Source: Bradyrhizobium sp. (GTDB lineage Bacteria > Pseudomonadota > Alphaproteobacteria > Rhizobiales > Xanthobacteraceae). Taken from it: 64,000 bases of DNA. The DNA lies in assembly GCF_016213215.1 (NCBI RefSeq), contig NZ_JACRAW010000007.1:62001-126000 (forward strand), written 5' to 3'. Position numbers and translations under genes: made by a program. Shown in pieces: positions 18,502 through 30,053 of this stretch; position 1 is the first letter of the stretch; every line of letters begins with the position of its first letter. The notes beneath the pieces are model-generated. The model was not told where the DNA came from. It saw only the letters and a program-made list of their open reading frames with translations, and ran no database searches.

Positions 18502-19011
18502 ATGGACGTCGCCCAGCTGCGGGCCCTGCAGGCGCCGATCAAGGAACGCTACAAGGCCGACCCCAAGGCCGCGCTGATCACGCTGAAGGCCAGGGGCTCG
18601 ATCGACAACGAAAACATTGCCTGCAAGCTGGAGACCGGACGCGCGCTGGGGCTTGCGGGATTGCATCCGGGCGCCGGCGGCTCCGGCCTCGAACTCTGTT
18701 CGGGCGACATGCTGCTCGAGGCGCTGGTCGCCTGTGCCGGCGTGACGCTGAAGTCCGTCGCTACGGCGATCGAGGTGCCGCTCAGGAGCGGCCTGGTGTT
18801 CGCCGAGGGTGATCTCGATTTTCGCGGCACGCTCGGCATCGACAAGGAAGCGCCGGTCGGCTTTGCCGAGATCCGCCTGGGGTTCGAGGTCGACACCGAC
18901 GCGCCGCAGGACAAGCTCGACCTGCTGCTGAAACTCACCGAGCGCTTCTGCGTGGTCTATCAGACCATCAGAAGCGGGCCGAAGGTGTCGGTGTCGATGC
19001 AGCGCGTGTGA
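18502..19011 (+). CDS. OsmC-family protein
   Basis: A 169-residue protein of the OsmC/Ohr superfamily, thiol-dependent peroxidases that reduce organic hydroperoxides. The two conserved cysteines appear in LVACAGVTLKS and LTERFCVVYQT. The N-terminal 60 residues include an unusual loop, GLHPGAGGSGLELCSG, seen in the OsmC subgroup found widely in rhizobia. It is cytoplasmic by absence of any signal peptide. It lies 39 bases before the membrane-protein gene that follows. Confidence 0.82.
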   Translation: MDVAQLRALQAPIKERYKADPKAALITLKARGSIDNENIACKLETGRALGLAGLHPGAGGSGLELCSGDMLLEALVACAGVTLKSVATAIEVPLRSGLVFAEGDLDFRGTLGIDKEAPVGFAEIRLGFEVDTDAPQDKLDLLLKLTERFCVVYQTIRSGPKVSVSMQRV

Positions 19012-19050
19012 TTGCGCACCTTCCCACGCGGGGAGGGTGAGAAAAGCCGA

Positions 19051-19845
19051 ATGTCCCTCGATCTTTCGTTCTTCCTGCTGCTCGCGCTACGCATGGCGAT
19101 CGTGGCGGCGTTCGTGGTCTCTGCTTCCTTCATCACCGAGCGATCGGGGCCTGTGATCGGCGCATTGGTGGCGACGCTGCCGGTCTCGGCCGGGCCATCG
19201 TACGTGTTTCTTGCGCTCGACCACGACGCCGCCTTCATCGCGGAAGGCGCGCTCGCGAGCCTGCCGATCAATGCGGCGACCATTTTTCTGGGGCTTACCT
19301 ATGTGGTGCTGGCGCAGCGCCATAGCCTTATTGTGAGCTGTGCGGCCGCCATCGCCGTCTGGGTCGCGCTCGCCTCGATCGTGCGTCTGTTCCACTGGTC
19401 GCTGCCAGCCGGCATTTTCGCCAACGTCGCGACCTTTGCGATCTGCGTGCCGCTCTTGCAGCGTTATCGTCATGCCAAGATGCCGCTGATCACGCGCCGC
19501 TGGTACGACGTCCCGCTGCGGGCCTCGCTGGTTGCGACCCTGGTCGCTATCGTCGTCACCACTTCAAGCTGGGTAGGTCCGGCCGTCAGCGGGATCATTG
19601 CGCTCTATCCGATCGTTTTCACCAGCATGATGCTGATTCTGCACCCGCGCATCGGCGGTCCGGCGACCGCGGCAGTCCTCGCCAACGGCGCGTGGGGTCT
19701 GATGGGTTTCGGCGTCGCGATTGCCGTGTTGCACGTCACGGCGCTTCGGTTCGGCTCTGCGCTCGGCTTGAGCCTTGCGCTCTTGACCTGCGTCGGCTGG
19801 AATCTGGCGCTGTGGTGGAACGGACGGCGGCGCTTCCGAATATAG
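19051..19845 (+). CDS. Multi-spanning inner membrane protein, function unknown
   Basis: A 264-residue protein with roughly eight hydrophobic helices in a repeated arrangement: two halves each begin with a TERSGPVIGALVATLP-like or VGPAVSGIIALYPIVF-like segment, which suggests an internal duplication. I do not recognise a transporter family with certainty. The start MSLDLSFF is chosen because the preceding codons are a G-rich repeat (19014-19045). It follows the OsmC gene and is only 11 bases from the convergent mutS end. Confidence 0.7.
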   Translation: MSLDLSFFLLLALRMAIVAAFVVSASFITERSGPVIGALVATLPVSAGPSYVFLALDHDAAFIAEGALASLPINAATIFLGLTYVVLAQRHSLIVSCAAAIAVWVALASIVRLFHWSLPAGIFANVATFAICVPLLQRYRHAKMPLITRRWYDVPLRASLVATLVAIVVTTSSWVGPAVSGIIALYPIVFTSMMLILHPRIGGPATAAVLANGAWGLMGFGVAIAVLHVTALRFGSALGLSLALLTCVGWNLALWWNGRRRFRI

Positions 19846-19856
19846 AGCCTGGGGGC

Positions 19857-22586
19857 TCACTGTTTCGGTAGCTTTGCCTTCAGCGTATAGAGCGCCTCCA
19901 GCGCCTCGCGCGGGGTCATCTCATCCGGATGCAGTTCCTTGACCGCTTGCACCAGTTGTTCCGCCTCGCTCGGCGGCGCAGCTTCCGCGGCGGCGCGCGA
20001 GGGTACGGCAAACAGCGGCAGATCGTCCGCCAGCGCACGCGCGGTGTGGCCGCGATCCTGCGCCTCCAGCTTCGCCAGCACTGACTTGGCCCGCGCGATC
20101 ACCGCCGGCGGCAGGCCGGCCAGCTTCGCCACCTGGATGCCGTAGGAGCGGTCGGCCGAGCCCGGCAGTACTTCGTGCAGGAACACGACCTCGCCCTGCC
20201 ACTCCTTGACGCGCACGGTGGCGTTGAACATCCGCGGCAGCCTGGCCGAGAGCGCGGTGAGCTCGTGATAATGGGTGGCGAACAGCGCGCGACAGCGGTT
20301 GCTCTCGTGCAGGTGCTCGATCGCGGCCCAGGCGATTGAAAGCCCGTCGAAGGTGGCCGTGCCGCGGCCGATCTCGTCGAGAATGACCAGGGAGCGCTCG
20401 CCGGCCTGGTTGAGGATCGCGGCGGTCTCGACCATCTCGACCATGAAGGTGGAACGGCCGCGTGCGAGATCGTCGGCCGCGCCGACGCGCGAGAACAGGC
20501 GGTCGACGATGCCGATGCGGGCGCGCGAGGCCGGCACAAAGCTGCCGATCTGCGCCATCAGCGCGATCAGCGCATTCTGGCGCAGGAAGGTCGATTTGCC
20601 GGCCATGTTGGGCCCGGTCAGCAACCAGATCTGCCCGGACTTCTGGCCCGGTGCTGGCGACAGGTCGCAGGCATTGGCGATGAACGGCTCGCCGTTGCGC
20701 TTCAGGGCCTGTTCGACCACCGGGTGGCGGCCGGCCTCGACGGCAAAGCTCAAGGACGAGTCGACCTCGGGCCGGACATAGTTCTCGTCGACCGCAAGCC
20801 TGGCCAGCGAAGTGGCGACATCGAGCAGCGAAAAAGCGTGGGCTGCTGCGCGCAGATCGTCGCTGATCGCAATCGCCTTGGCGCAGAGCTTGTCGAAGAT
20901 CTCAAGCTCGAGGTTGAGCGCGCGCTCGCCGGCATTGGCGATCTTGGCTTCGGTCTCGCCCAGCTCTGCCGTGGTGAAGCGCACCTGCCCCGCCAGCGTC
21001 TGGCGATGGATGAAGATTGCATTGAGCGGCGGCGACATCAGCTTGTCGCCATGCTGCGCGGTGACTTCGACGAAATAGCCGAGCACGTTGTTGTGACGGA
21101 TCTTCAGGCCCTTGACGCCGCTGTCCTCGGCGTAGCGCGCCTGCATCGCGGCCACGACCAGGCGCGAGGCATCGCGCAGGTTGCGCGCTTCGTCGAGCGC
21201 GGCCTCATAGCTTTCGCGCACGAAACCGCCGTCGCGCTTGATCAGCGGTAGTTGTTCGGCGAGCGCGCGCGAGAATTCGTCCGCCAGCTCACGCGAGGGC
21301 CGGCGTAGCGCGGACATTACGATGGCAATCTCCTGGGGCGGCTGCTCGAGCTCGGCGAGGCGCGCCAGCGCCTGGTCGGCGGCAAGGATGCCGTCGCGCA
21401 GGCCCGCGAGGTCGCGCGGACCGCCGCGGCCGACCGAGAGCCGCGCCAGCGCCCGCGACATATCAGGCGCACCGCGCAGGATGCTGCGGATATCTTCGCG
21501 GGCGGCCGGGTCGGTGACAAAGGTGCTGACGGCATCAAGCCGCCGCGCGATCGCGGCTGGATCGGTCAGGGGTGCCGCCAGCCGCTGCGCCAACAGGCGC
21601 GATCCCGCCGAGGTGACGGTGCAGTCGATCGCATCGAGCAGCGAGCTGCGACGCTCGCCGGACAACGTGCGCGTCAGTTCGAGATTGGCGCGCGTGGCCG
21701 GATCGATGGCCATGGTGGTACCGGACGCTTCGCGCGCCGGCGGCGACAGGGGCGGGCGCTTTCCGACCTGGGTGCGGTCGATATAGGTGATCGCCGCGGC
21801 GGCCGCGGTCGCTTCCAGGCGCGACAGCGGGGCGAGGCCGTCCATGGTCGCGACCGCGAAGTAGTCGCACAGCCGCTTCTCGGCGGTGGCGCCGTCGAAG
21901 ACGTCGCGGGTGAGGGGCGTCACGGCCGGCAGTTCGCGCAAGGCGGGGGCGAGCTCCGAATCGCCGTAAAGCGCATCGCTCACGATCGCTTCATTGGGGT
22001 TGATACGTGCCAGCGTCGCCGCAAGCTCGGAGCCTGCGCATTCCGTCACCATGAATTCGGCCGTCGAGATGTCGATCCATGCGAGTCCGAAACGATCGCC
22101 GCCGGCCGAACTGCGGGCGCGCGCGATCGCGAGCAGATAATTGTTGGCCCGCGCATCGAGCAGGGTGTCTTCGGTGAGCGTGCCGGGCGTCACCACCCGG
22201 ATCACGCCGCGTCGCACCACGCTCTTGGCTCCGCGGGCGCGCGCCGCCGCCGGATCCTCCATCTGCTCGCAGACCGCAACGCGAAAACCCTGTGCGATCA
22301 GGCGATGTAGGTAATCGTCCGAGCGCTCCACCGGCACGCCGCACATGGGAATGTCGGCGCCCTGGTGCTTGCCGCGCTTGGTCAGCATGATGCCGAGCGC
22401 CTTCGAGGCGATCTCGGCATCCTCGAAGAACAGCTCGTAGAAATCGCCCATGCGGTAGAACAGGAGCAGGCCGGGATGGGACGCCTTGATCTCCAGGTAC
22501 TGTTCCATCATCGGCGTAACGCGCGCCGGCGTCTCAATAGCTGGCACGGTATCGGCGGGCGAGGGCATGGACGGCTGGATGGTCAT
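19857..22586 (-). CDS. mutS: DNA mismatch repair ATPase MutS
   Basis: A 909-residue mismatch-recognition protein. Its N-terminal domain contains the [21 protein letters not shown] block with the intercalating Phe and Glu. The C-terminal ATPase has Walker [17 protein letters not shown], Walker [17 protein letters not shown] and a helix-turn-helix. It binds mispaired bases and recruits MutL, which is not in this window. The first 28 residues are a Pro/Thr-rich extension. It is divergent from the thiolase gene. Confidence 0.97.
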   Translation of the reverse strand: MTIQPSMPSPADTVPAIETPARVTPMMEQYLEIKASHPGLLLFYRMGDFYELFFEDAEIASKALGIMLTKRGKHQGADIPMCGVPVERSDDYLHRLIAQGFRVAVCEQMEDPAAARARGAKSVVRRGVIRVVTPGTLTEDTLLDARANNYLLAIARARSSAGGDRFGLAWIDISTAEFMVTECAGSELAATLARINPNEAIVSDALYGDSELAPALRELPAVTPLTRDVFDGATAEKRLCDYFAVATMDGLAPLSRLEATAAAAAITYIDRTQVGKRPPLSPPAREASGTTMAIDPATRANLELTRTLSGERRSSLLDAIDCTVTSAGSRLLAQRLAAPLTDPAAIARRLDAVSTFVTDPAAREDIRSILRGAPDMSRALARLSVGRGGPRDLAGLRDGILAADQALARLAELEQPPQEIAIVMSALRRPSRELADEFSRALAEQLPLIKRDGGFVRESYEAALDEARNLRDASRLVVAAMQARYAEDSGVKGLKIRHNNVLGYFVEVTAQHGDKLMSPPLNAIFIHRQTLAGQVRFTTAELGETEAKIANAGERALNLELEIFDKLCAKAIAISDDLRAAAHAFSLLDVATSLARLAVDENYVRPEVDSSLSFAVEAGRHPVVEQALKRNGEPFIANACDLSPAPGQKSGQIWLLTGPNMAGKSTFLRQNALIALMAQIGSFVPASRARIGIVDRLFSRVGAADDLARGRSTFMVEMVETAAILNQAGERSLVILDEIGRGTATFDGLSIAWAAIEHLHESNRCRALFATHYHELTALSARLPRMFNATVRVKEWQGEVVFLHEVLPGSADRSYGIQVAKLAGLPPAVIARAKSVLAKLEAQDRGHTARALADDLPLFAVPSRAAAEAAPPSEAEQLVQAVKELHPDEMTPREALEALYTLKAKLPKQ

Positions 22587-22796
22587 GGGTGGCGCAAACT
22601 AGCCAAATTTCTCCTCGCGGTCCTATCGTTCTGGCCGTGCATGGCGGGGTTTTCCACGCTGTCCGCGCCCAATGCCCCGTCGCGCCCAGCATGCCCATGT
22701 GCAAATCCGTCAATTGACCAGCCGCGGGCCCACACCTAAAACTCGGCTGAGTGCGAGAAATTCGGCGGAAATGCGGGCCGATCGAGGGAGGAAACG

Positions 22797-24004
<1,208 letters not shown>

Positions 24005-24017
24005 GCGTTCGACCCTC

Positions 24018-24097
24018 TGAGGAGCGCGAAGCGCGTCTCGAAGGGTGAGGCCCCACTTTGGCCTCATGGTTTCGAGACGCGCCTACGGCGCTCCTCA
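24018..24097. repeat. Large palindromic intergenic element
   Basis: An 80-base near-palindrome: TGAGGAGCGC ... GCGCGTCTCGAA ... GAGGCC at left against GGCCTC ... TTCGAGACGCGC ... GCGCTCCTCA at right, with a CCACTTT-type loop. It resembles Bradyrhizobium dispersed repeats from memory. It lies between the thiolase pseudogene and the dioxygenase and may interrupt an earlier operon. Confidence 0.8.
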
Positions 24098-24124
24098 CCA
24101 TGAGGATCGCATGGGAGCCCCCGC

Positions 24125-25018
24125 ATGATCATCGAGCGTGAGCAGGACGTCACAGTCGCGGCCCTCGCCGTGATGGAGCGGACGTCCGACCCGCGGCTGC
24201 GCCAGATCATGGTTTCACTTGTGAGCCACCTGCATGACTTCATCCGCGACGTCCGCCTGACCGAAGCGGAATTTCGTGAGGCCACCGCGATCCTGGCCGA
24301 AATGGGCCGGCTGACGACCGACACTCACAACGAAGTCGTGCTGATGGCGGGCTCGCTTGGCGTCTCCTCCCTCGTTTGCCTCCTCAACAATGGCGACCAG
24401 GGCAATGTCGAGACAGACCAGTCGCTGCTCGGCCCGTTCTGGCGCCTGAACTCGCCGCGGGTCGAGAACGGCGGTTCGATCGTGCGCTCGAACACGCCGG
24501 GCGCTCCGCTGTTCGTCAGCGGCCGCGTGGTCGACAGAGACGGTCGTCCGGTCGCGGGCGCGGAGGTCGACGTCTGGCATGCCTCGCCGGTCGGGCTCTA
24601 CGAAAACCAGGATCCGGAGCAGGCCGAGATGAACCTGCGCGGCAAGTTCACGACCGACTCCGACGGCCGCTTCTCCTTTCGCTCGGTGATGATGGTCGGC
24701 TACCCGGTTCCGACCGACGGTGTCGTCGGCCGTCTCCTGAAAGCACAGGGCCGCCATCCCTACCGGCCGGCGCATTTGCATACGCTGATCTTCAAGCCGG
24801 GATTCAAGGTGCTGATTTCGCAGGTTTACGATCCCGCCGACCCGCATCTCGACAGCGATGTCCAGTTCGGGGTGACAAAGCCGCTGATCGCCGATTTCGT
24901 GCGCCATGACGCTCCGCATCCGACGGAGGCCGGGGTCGGAGCACCCTGGCACTCGCTCGATCACGTCTGGCATCTGGAAACGGGCGAGGCCGTACTGCCG
25001 CGTGCGCCGATTAAATGA
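24125..25018 (+). CDS. Intradiol ring-cleavage dioxygenase (hydroxyquinol/catechol 1,2-dioxygenase type)
   Basis: A 297-residue non-haem Fe(III) dioxygenase. The N-terminal helical dimerisation domain (about 1-100) precedes the beta-sandwich catalytic domain. The four iron ligands are visible: Tyr in SPVGLYENQ, Tyr in HPYRPAHLH and the two His of RPAHLH. The GRVVDRDGRPVAGAEVDVWHA block is the family signature. Residue patterns and length favour hydroxyquinol 1,2-dioxygenase, but catechol or chlorocatechol substrates cannot be excluded. A GGGAG ribosome site is eight bases upstream. Other genes of the pathway are absent. Confidence 0.88.
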   Translation: MIIEREQDVTVAALAVMERTSDPRLRQIMVSLVSHLHDFIRDVRLTEAEFREATAILAEMGRLTTDTHNEVVLMAGSLGVSSLVCLLNNGDQGNVETDQSLLGPFWRLNSPRVENGGSIVRSNTPGAPLFVSGRVVDRDGRPVAGAEVDVWHASPVGLYENQDPEQAEMNLRGKFTTDSDGRFSFRSVMMVGYPVPTDGVVGRLLKAQGRHPYRPAHLHTLIFKPGFKVLISQVYDPADPHLDSDVQFGVTKPLIADFVRHDAPHPTEAGVGAPWHSLDHVWHLETGEAVLPRAPIK

Positions 25019-25034
25019 GCAGCCAATCGGCTGC
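25019..25034. other. Small hairpin after the dioxygenase gene
   Basis: GCAGCC-AATC-GGCTGC forms a perfect 6-bp stem starting immediately after the dioxygenase stop codon. There is no U-run afterwards, so it may be a transcript-stabilising or pausing structure rather than a classical terminator. Confidence 0.4.
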
Positions 25035-25211
25035 CTCCCTGAGCGCTGGCTTGCTCGTAAATCTACTGATGGGCAGGCTACGCACTGCGCAGATCGAAGC
25101 CGCGATGGTCTGTATCTGACTGCCTTTGCCGAATTCCGACAGGCCCATTTAGCGTCTGTTGACTACTAGGCAGTAATCTGGGGGATCGATGCTCCTCGGT
25201 GCGGATCGCCC

Positions 25212-27209
25212 ATGAAATTGCGTCTTTCCATTTCCTCAGCAATCATTGCGTTCGGCCTGCTTCTGGTGATCGGCTTTACCGCCGTCGTCTCGACCGGGGT
25301 CTATGCTCTGCGCGAGCTCAAGGTCGGCGGGCCGCTCTATTCCGAGATCAAGCTCGGCAACGATCTGGTGGCCGATATCCTGCCGCCTCCGGCCTACGTC
25401 CTGGAAGCCTATCTCGAGGCGACGCTCGCCTTGCGCGAACCTGACAAGCTGACCGCCCATGGCGACCGCCTGGTCCAGCTGCGCAAGGATTACGAGGATC
25501 GCAAGGCGTACTGGAGCGCGTCCGCGCTCGCGCCGGAGCTGAAGACCACGCTGGTCACCAAATCCGATGCCGAGGTGCAGAAGTTCTGGACGCTGGTCGC
25601 GGATCAACTCCTGCCGGCCTTGACACGCAAGGATGCCGCCGCGGCCGAGCGCGCCTATGCCCAGCTTAAGGAGGTCTACGCCGCCCATCGCGCGATCATC
25701 GACCAGATCGTCGAACGCGCGACCAGGCAGAATTCCGATGTCGAGAAGCTGGCTGCCGGGCGCGACAACACGATTTCCTACATCGTCTGGAGCGTTTCGG
25801 CCGTGGTGCTCGCGCTTATCGTCGCCGGCATCATGGGCTTGATGTTCGGGGTGGTTCGTCCGATCGTCCGGATGACAGGCGCGATGCAGAAACTTGCGAA
25901 GGGCGATCTCGCCTCCGACGTTCCCTTTGCCGACCGGCATGACGAGATCGGCTCGATGGCCGGCGCCATGACCGTTTTCAAGCAGGCCGCGGTCGAAAAC
26001 GCGCGCATGCGCGAGGAGCAGCAGCGCGGCGAGATAGCAGCCGCGGCGGCCAAGCGCCAGGCTCTGCTCGGCATGGCCGACACCGTCGAACGCGAGACCG
26101 GGGCCTCGGTGGAAATGGCGGCGAGCGCCGCACAGGAGGTCGAGCACGTGGCTTCGAGTCTCTCCGACATCGCCCACGCGCTGTCGGCGGAGTCGCAGGC
26201 CGTCACCACGGCCTCGCAGCAAGCGCTGTCCAATTCGCAGACCGTCTCCGCTGCGGCGGAAGAGCTGACGGCCTCGATCCGCGAGATCGCGACCCAGGTC
26301 GAGCGGGCGAGCACAGTGACGAAATCGGCCGTGGCCGATCGGGAGCAGGCGCGGTCTACCATCCAGGCGCTGTCGGATTCGGTGCGGAAGATCGCGGAGG
26401 TCAGCGACCTCATCGGCGGCATCGCGGGTCAGACAAACCTGTTGGCGTTGAACGCGACGATCGAGGCGGCGCGCGCCGGCGAAGCCGGTCGTGGTTTCGC
26501 CGTGGTCGCCGCCGAGGTCAAGTCGCTCTCAAACCAGACCGCGAAATCGACCGACGAGATCGCGCGCCTGATCGCGGAGATTCAGAGCTCGACGCAAGCT
26601 GCCGTGAACGCCGTGGAGGAGATGGGCGGCCGGATCACCGAAATCGATGGCGTTGCGACGTCAGTTGCAGCCGCGATGGAAGAACAGGACGCCGCCACGC
26701 GCGAGATCGCGCGTTCAATCTCCGAATCGGCCGCGGCCGCCCAGGAGGTCTCCACCAAGATCGCCCATGTGAGCCGGGACGCCAATTCCGTCAATGAACG
26801 CGCCGCCGAAGTCCGCAGGGCCATCGCCAGTGTGTCCTCGAATCTCGCGTCGTTGAAGTCGACGCTGGTTCGCACCGTGCGCGGCTCGACCACGGAAGTC
26901 GATCGCCGCCACGACCAGCGCTACCCCATCGACGTCAAGGTCACGGTGACCGATCCTGCGCATGCGGTACGCGAGGGGACCCTGTCCGATATCTCCGTGG
27001 GCGGAGCCTGGCTGAACTGCAAGCCCGAGATACCGGTCGGCGCCAGCGGCTCGTTCCGGATCCAGAGCTTTGCAACGGCGCTGCCCTTCCGCGTGCGGGG
27101 CCAGGGTGCGGACGCGATGCATGTCGCTTTCGAGCTCGACGACCAACAGAAGGAAGCGCTCTCGGCCTGGATCGCCCGGAATTTCGGTGGCCGCACCGCG
27201 GCGGCATGA
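25212..27209 (+). CDS. Methyl-accepting chemotaxis protein with C-terminal PilZ domain
   Basis: A 665-residue chemoreceptor. Transmembrane helices lie at about 10-31 and 190-214, enclosing a helical periplasmic sensor (about 32-188). A HAMP domain covers about 215-268. The cytoplasmic signalling hairpin tip is at 396-440, with the highly conserved [20 protein letters not shown] block. A PilZ domain occupies about 563-660 and has both c-di-GMP motifs intact: R-x-x-x-R (RHDQR, 566-570) and D-x-S-x-x-G (DISVGG, 593-598). It should couple chemosensory signalling to c-di-GMP (inference). No che genes are adjacent; it is transcribed alone. Confidence 0.93.
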   Translation: MKLRLSISSAIIAFGLLLVIGFTAVVSTGVYALRELKVGGPLYSEIKLGNDLVADILPPPAYVLEAYLEATLALREPDKLTAHGDRLVQLRKDYEDRKAYWSASALAPELKTTLVTKSDAEVQKFWTLVADQLLPALTRKDAAAAERAYAQLKEVYAAHRAIIDQIVERATRQNSDVEKLAAGRDNTISYIVWSVSAVVLALIVAGIMGLMFGVVRPIVRMTGAMQKLAKGDLASDVPFADRHDEIGSMAGAMTVFKQAAVENARMREEQQRGEIAAAAAKRQALLGMADTVERETGASVEMAASAAQEVEHVASSLSDIAHALSAESQAVTTASQQALSNSQTVSAAAEELTASIREIATQVERASTVTKSAVADREQARSTIQALSDSVRKIAEVSDLIGGIAGQTNLLALNATIEAARAGEAGRGFAVVAAEVKSLSNQTAKSTDEIARLIAEIQSSTQAAVNAVEEMGGRITEIDGVATSVAAAMEEQDAATREIARSISESAAAAQEVSTKIAHVSRDANSVNERAAEVRRAIASVSSNLASLKSTLVRTVRGSTTEVDRRHDQRYPIDVKVTVTDPAHAVREGTLSDISVGGAWLNCKPEIPVGASGSFRIQSFATALPFRVRGQGADAMHVAFELDDQQKEALSAWIARNFGGRTAAA

Positions 27210-27259
27210 TCGAGCGCGACGAACACGAAGGCAAACTCGAGCGTGCGGGGCACTTCTTA

Positions 27260-27338
27260 CCTCGCCACACTCACCCCAACCCTCAAAGGGCGAGCCATGC
27301 TCGTCCCGGTCCCGCAAGCGGGGCGAGGGAGCGCGAAG
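27260..27338. repeat. Degenerate dispersed repeat
   Basis: CCCCAACCCTCAAAGGGCGAG and later CCGGTCCCGCAAGCGGGGCGAGGGAGCGC resemble a degraded copy of the GCGGGAGAGG-type element seen intact at 31223-31349. It lies between the convergent MCP and MFS genes. Confidence 0.5.
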
Positions 27339-27341
27339 CCG

Positions 27342-28886
27342 CTACTCCATCACCGCATGCTCGGGGCCTGCCGCCTGCTTGCGTAGCGCGGCCTTGGTCG
27401 AGCCGATCATGATCGCGAGCGGAAGCGTGCACAGGATGAAGATCATCACAAGCTGGTAGTCCTGCGAGAAGGCGATGATCTGCGCCTGGGCTGCCACCAT
27501 CTTGTCCGCCATGGCACGCCCCACGTCGGTTGAGAGATTGATCAAGCCGGTTACGCCCGGCATCTGGAGCGCGGGGTTGAACGGATTGATATGCTGCGAA
27601 AGAATCGCGTAGTTCGACCGTGACCCCTGCGTGAGCTGTGCGATGACGATGGAAATGCCGACCGAGCTTGCGACATTGCGCATGAGGGTCAGCATTGACG
27701 CGCCGTCGGTGCGCAGCTGAGGCGACACTGTCAGGAACGCCACCGTCGAGAGCGGCACGAACACCAGCCCGAAGCCGAAGCCCTGGATAATGCTGATGGC
27801 GAGAATCTCTGGCGCCTGGGTCTGGTCGGTCCAGAAGGTCATATAGTACAGCGTGCCCGCGGTGATGGAGAGCCCCGCGATGATCAGGGTGCGGGCTTCG
27901 ATATGGCGCATCAGGCGGCCGACCATCATCATGGAAAGGAATGTGCCGAAGCCGCGGCTCGCCAATAGCCAGCCCGCGGTGATGATGGGGTACCCGATCA
28001 CGTTCTGCAGGTAAGGCGAGGCAAGCGCCATGGTCGAGAACAGCACCAGTCCCATCACGATCATGAAGATGCAGCCGGTAACGAAATTCCTGTCCTTGAA
28101 CAGCGCGAACCGGATGAACGGGCTCGACGTCGTGAACGAGTGGGCGAAGAAATAATAGAAGCCGACGGCCGAGATAATGAACTCGGCGATGATTTCGTTG
28201 GATTCCAGCCAGTCCAATTGCTCGCCGCGATCGAGCGCGAGCTGCAGCGCCCCGATGGCGACCGCCAACGCCGTGAAGCCTAACCAGTCGAAGCGGAGAC
28301 TGAGATCCTTTTTGGTCTCATCCATGAAGACGATGAGGCCGATCACGGTGATGGCGCCGAACGGCAGGTTGACGAAGAACACCCAGTGCCAGGAATAGGT
28401 CTCGGTCAGCCAGGCGCCCAGCGAGGGGCCCATGATCGGTCCCATCATCACGCCCATGCCCCAGATCGCCATCGCCTTCGCCCGCTCCTGCAAGGTGTAG
28501 GAATCGAGCATCACCGCCTGCGACAGCGGCACCAGCGCCGCGCCGAATACGCCCTGCAGCAGGCGGAACAGCACCATCTGGGTGATGTCCTGCGCGAGCC
28601 CGCACAGCACCGAGGTCACGGTGAAGCCGGCGGAACAGAGAATGAAGATGCGCTTGCGCCCGAAGCGGTCGGAGATCCATCCCACCGGAGCGGTCATGAT
28701 CGCCGCGGCGACGATATAGGAGGTCAGCACCCAGTTGATCTGGTCCTGTGACGCCGACAGCGTGCCCTGCATATAGGGCAGGGCGACATTGGCGATCGTG
28801 GTGTCCAGCGCCTGCATGATGGTCGCGGTCATGGCGCAGATCGTCAACATGTTGCGGCGCAGGCCGGGCGGCAGCGGACCGGACAC
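27342..28886 (-). CDS. emrB: DHA2-family MFS multidrug efflux permease
   Basis: A 514-residue permease with about 14 hydrophobic helices, of the EmrB/QacA class (DHA2). The MFS loop motif WISDRFGRKR follows helix 2, and the antiporter motif region GAALVPLSQAV-MGPSLGAWL is present. It exports drugs by proton antiport and works with the periplasmic adaptor encoded seven bases upstream. It is the last gene of the operon marR-emrA-emrB. The substrate is not predictable. Confidence 0.92.
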   Translation of the reverse strand: MSGPLPPGLRRNMLTICAMTATIMQALDTTIANVALPYMQGTLSASQDQINWVLTSYIVAAAIMTAPVGWISDRFGRKRIFILCSAGFTVTSVLCGLAQDITQMVLFRLLQGVFGAALVPLSQAVMLDSYTLQERAKAMAIWGMGVMMGPIMGPSLGAWLTETYSWHWVFFVNLPFGAITVIGLIVFMDETKKDLSLRFDWLGFTALAVAIGALQLALDRGEQLDWLESNEIIAEFIISAVGFYYFFAHSFTTSSPFIRFALFKDRNFVTGCIFMIVMGLVLFSTMALASPYLQNVIGYPIITAGWLLASRGFGTFLSMMMVGRLMRHIEARTLIIAGLSITAGTLYYMTFWTDQTQAPEILAISIIQGFGFGLVFVPLSTVAFLTVSPQLRTDGASMLTLMRNVASSVGISIVIAQLTQGSRSNYAILSQHINPFNPALQMPGVTGLINLSTDVGRAMADKMVAAQAQIIAFSQDYQLVMIFILCTLPLAIMIGSTKAALRKQAAGPEHAVME

Positions 28887-28892
28887 GGGGGA

Positions 28893-30053
28893 TCAGTCCT
28901 TCTTTGCCGTCGACGAAAGGCCCAAAAGGCCCGCCAGCGTCCGGCGATGTCCGGTATCGATGGTGGCATAGACGCTCATGCCGGCCTTCAGCTTTCGCAC
29001 GTGTTCGTCGTTCTCGTCGAAATAGATCCGCACCGGCACGCGCTGCACGATCTTGACAAAATTGCCGGTGGCGTTCTGCGGCGGCAGGATCGCAAATTGC
29101 GCGCCGGTGCCTGGCGACAGCGAGCCGATCTTGCCCTTGAACACGTGGTTCGGAAAGGCATCGACCTCAAGCGTCACGGGCTGGCCGACGGCGACATAGG
29201 TGAAGTCGGATTCCTTCGGATTGGCATCGACCCAGGGATGGGCCACGTCGATGATCGAGAACACCGGCGTGCCGGCGGTGATGTAACGACCGAGCTGGAT
29301 CTGTTCGACCTGGGTCGCCACGCCCGGCATCGGCGCGCGCACCACCGTGTGATCGAGATTGCGCTCGGCCTCCTCAAGCTTCGCCTTGGCCAGAGCATAG
29401 GGCGGGAATTGCTCCAACGGCAGATCGGGATTGCCGAGCAGCTGCGTCTTGGCATTCGAGAGGTTCTGCTTGACGAATTGCGCCTGCGCGCCGGCGGTCA
29501 CCAGCGCGGTCGCCGCATTGTCGAGATCAAGCTGCGAGCCGAAATTGTTCTTCACCAGCGCCTGCTTGCGTTCGACGTCGCGCTGCTTGAGCCCGATGCC
29601 CTGCTCCGTCAGATCGAGCATCTGGCCGTAGATCTTGATGTTGGCCTTCAGGCTGTCATAGGTCGTGCGGGCCTGATCGAGCGTGGCCTTGGCCTGGTCC
29701 ACCGCGAGGCGGAACGGGACGGGGTCGATCTCGAACAGCACGTCGCCTTGCTTGACCAACTGGCCTTCCTTGACCACGACCTTGTCGATCTTGCCGGAAA
29801 TGTCCGTCGTGATGAGAACCTTCTGGGCGCCGACATAGGCGTCGTCGGTCCCGACATAACGGCCGCCTTCGAGATAGAAAATCAGTCCGCCGATCGCGGC
29901 CGCGAGCGGCAGCACGACGAGCAGCAGGAAACGGCGATAGCGCCGCAGGCCGGCCAGCAGGCGGCGGCGCGGCTCCGCGGCGAGCTTGCTGCGGGGCTTT
30001 GCGGTGGGCGCGTCCTTCGCCTCGGGGGGAAACTTCAGTACCTGATCAGCCAT
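28893..30053 (-). CDS. emrA: EmrA/HlyD-family efflux periplasmic adaptor
   Basis: A 386-residue membrane-fusion protein. A Lys/Arg-rich N-terminus precedes one transmembrane helix (about 38-60). The lipoyl/barrel halves begin at VLITTDISGKIDKVVVKEGQ and flank a long coiled-coil hairpin (about 120-240). It should bridge the EmrB pump to an outer-membrane channel, which is not encoded here. Its start overlaps the end of the marR gene by eight bases, consistent with one transcript. Confidence 0.92.
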   Translation of the reverse strand: MADQVLKFPPEAKDAPTAKPRSKLAAEPRRRLLAGLRRYRRFLLLVVLPLAAAIGGLIFYLEGGRYVGTDDAYVGAQKVLITTDISGKIDKVVVKEGQLVKQGDVLFEIDPVPFRLAVDQAKATLDQARTTYDSLKANIKIYGQMLDLTEQGIGLKQRDVERKQALVKNNFGSQLDLDNAATALVTAGAQAQFVKQNLSNAKTQLLGNPDLPLEQFPPYALAKAKLEEAERNLDHTVVRAPMPGVATQVEQIQLGRYITAGTPVFSIIDVAHPWVDANPKESDFTYVAVGQPVTLEVDAFPNHVFKGKIGSLSPGTGAQFAILPPQNATGNFVKIVQRVPVRIYFDENDEHVRKLKAGMSVYATIDTGHRRTLAGLLGLSSTAKKD

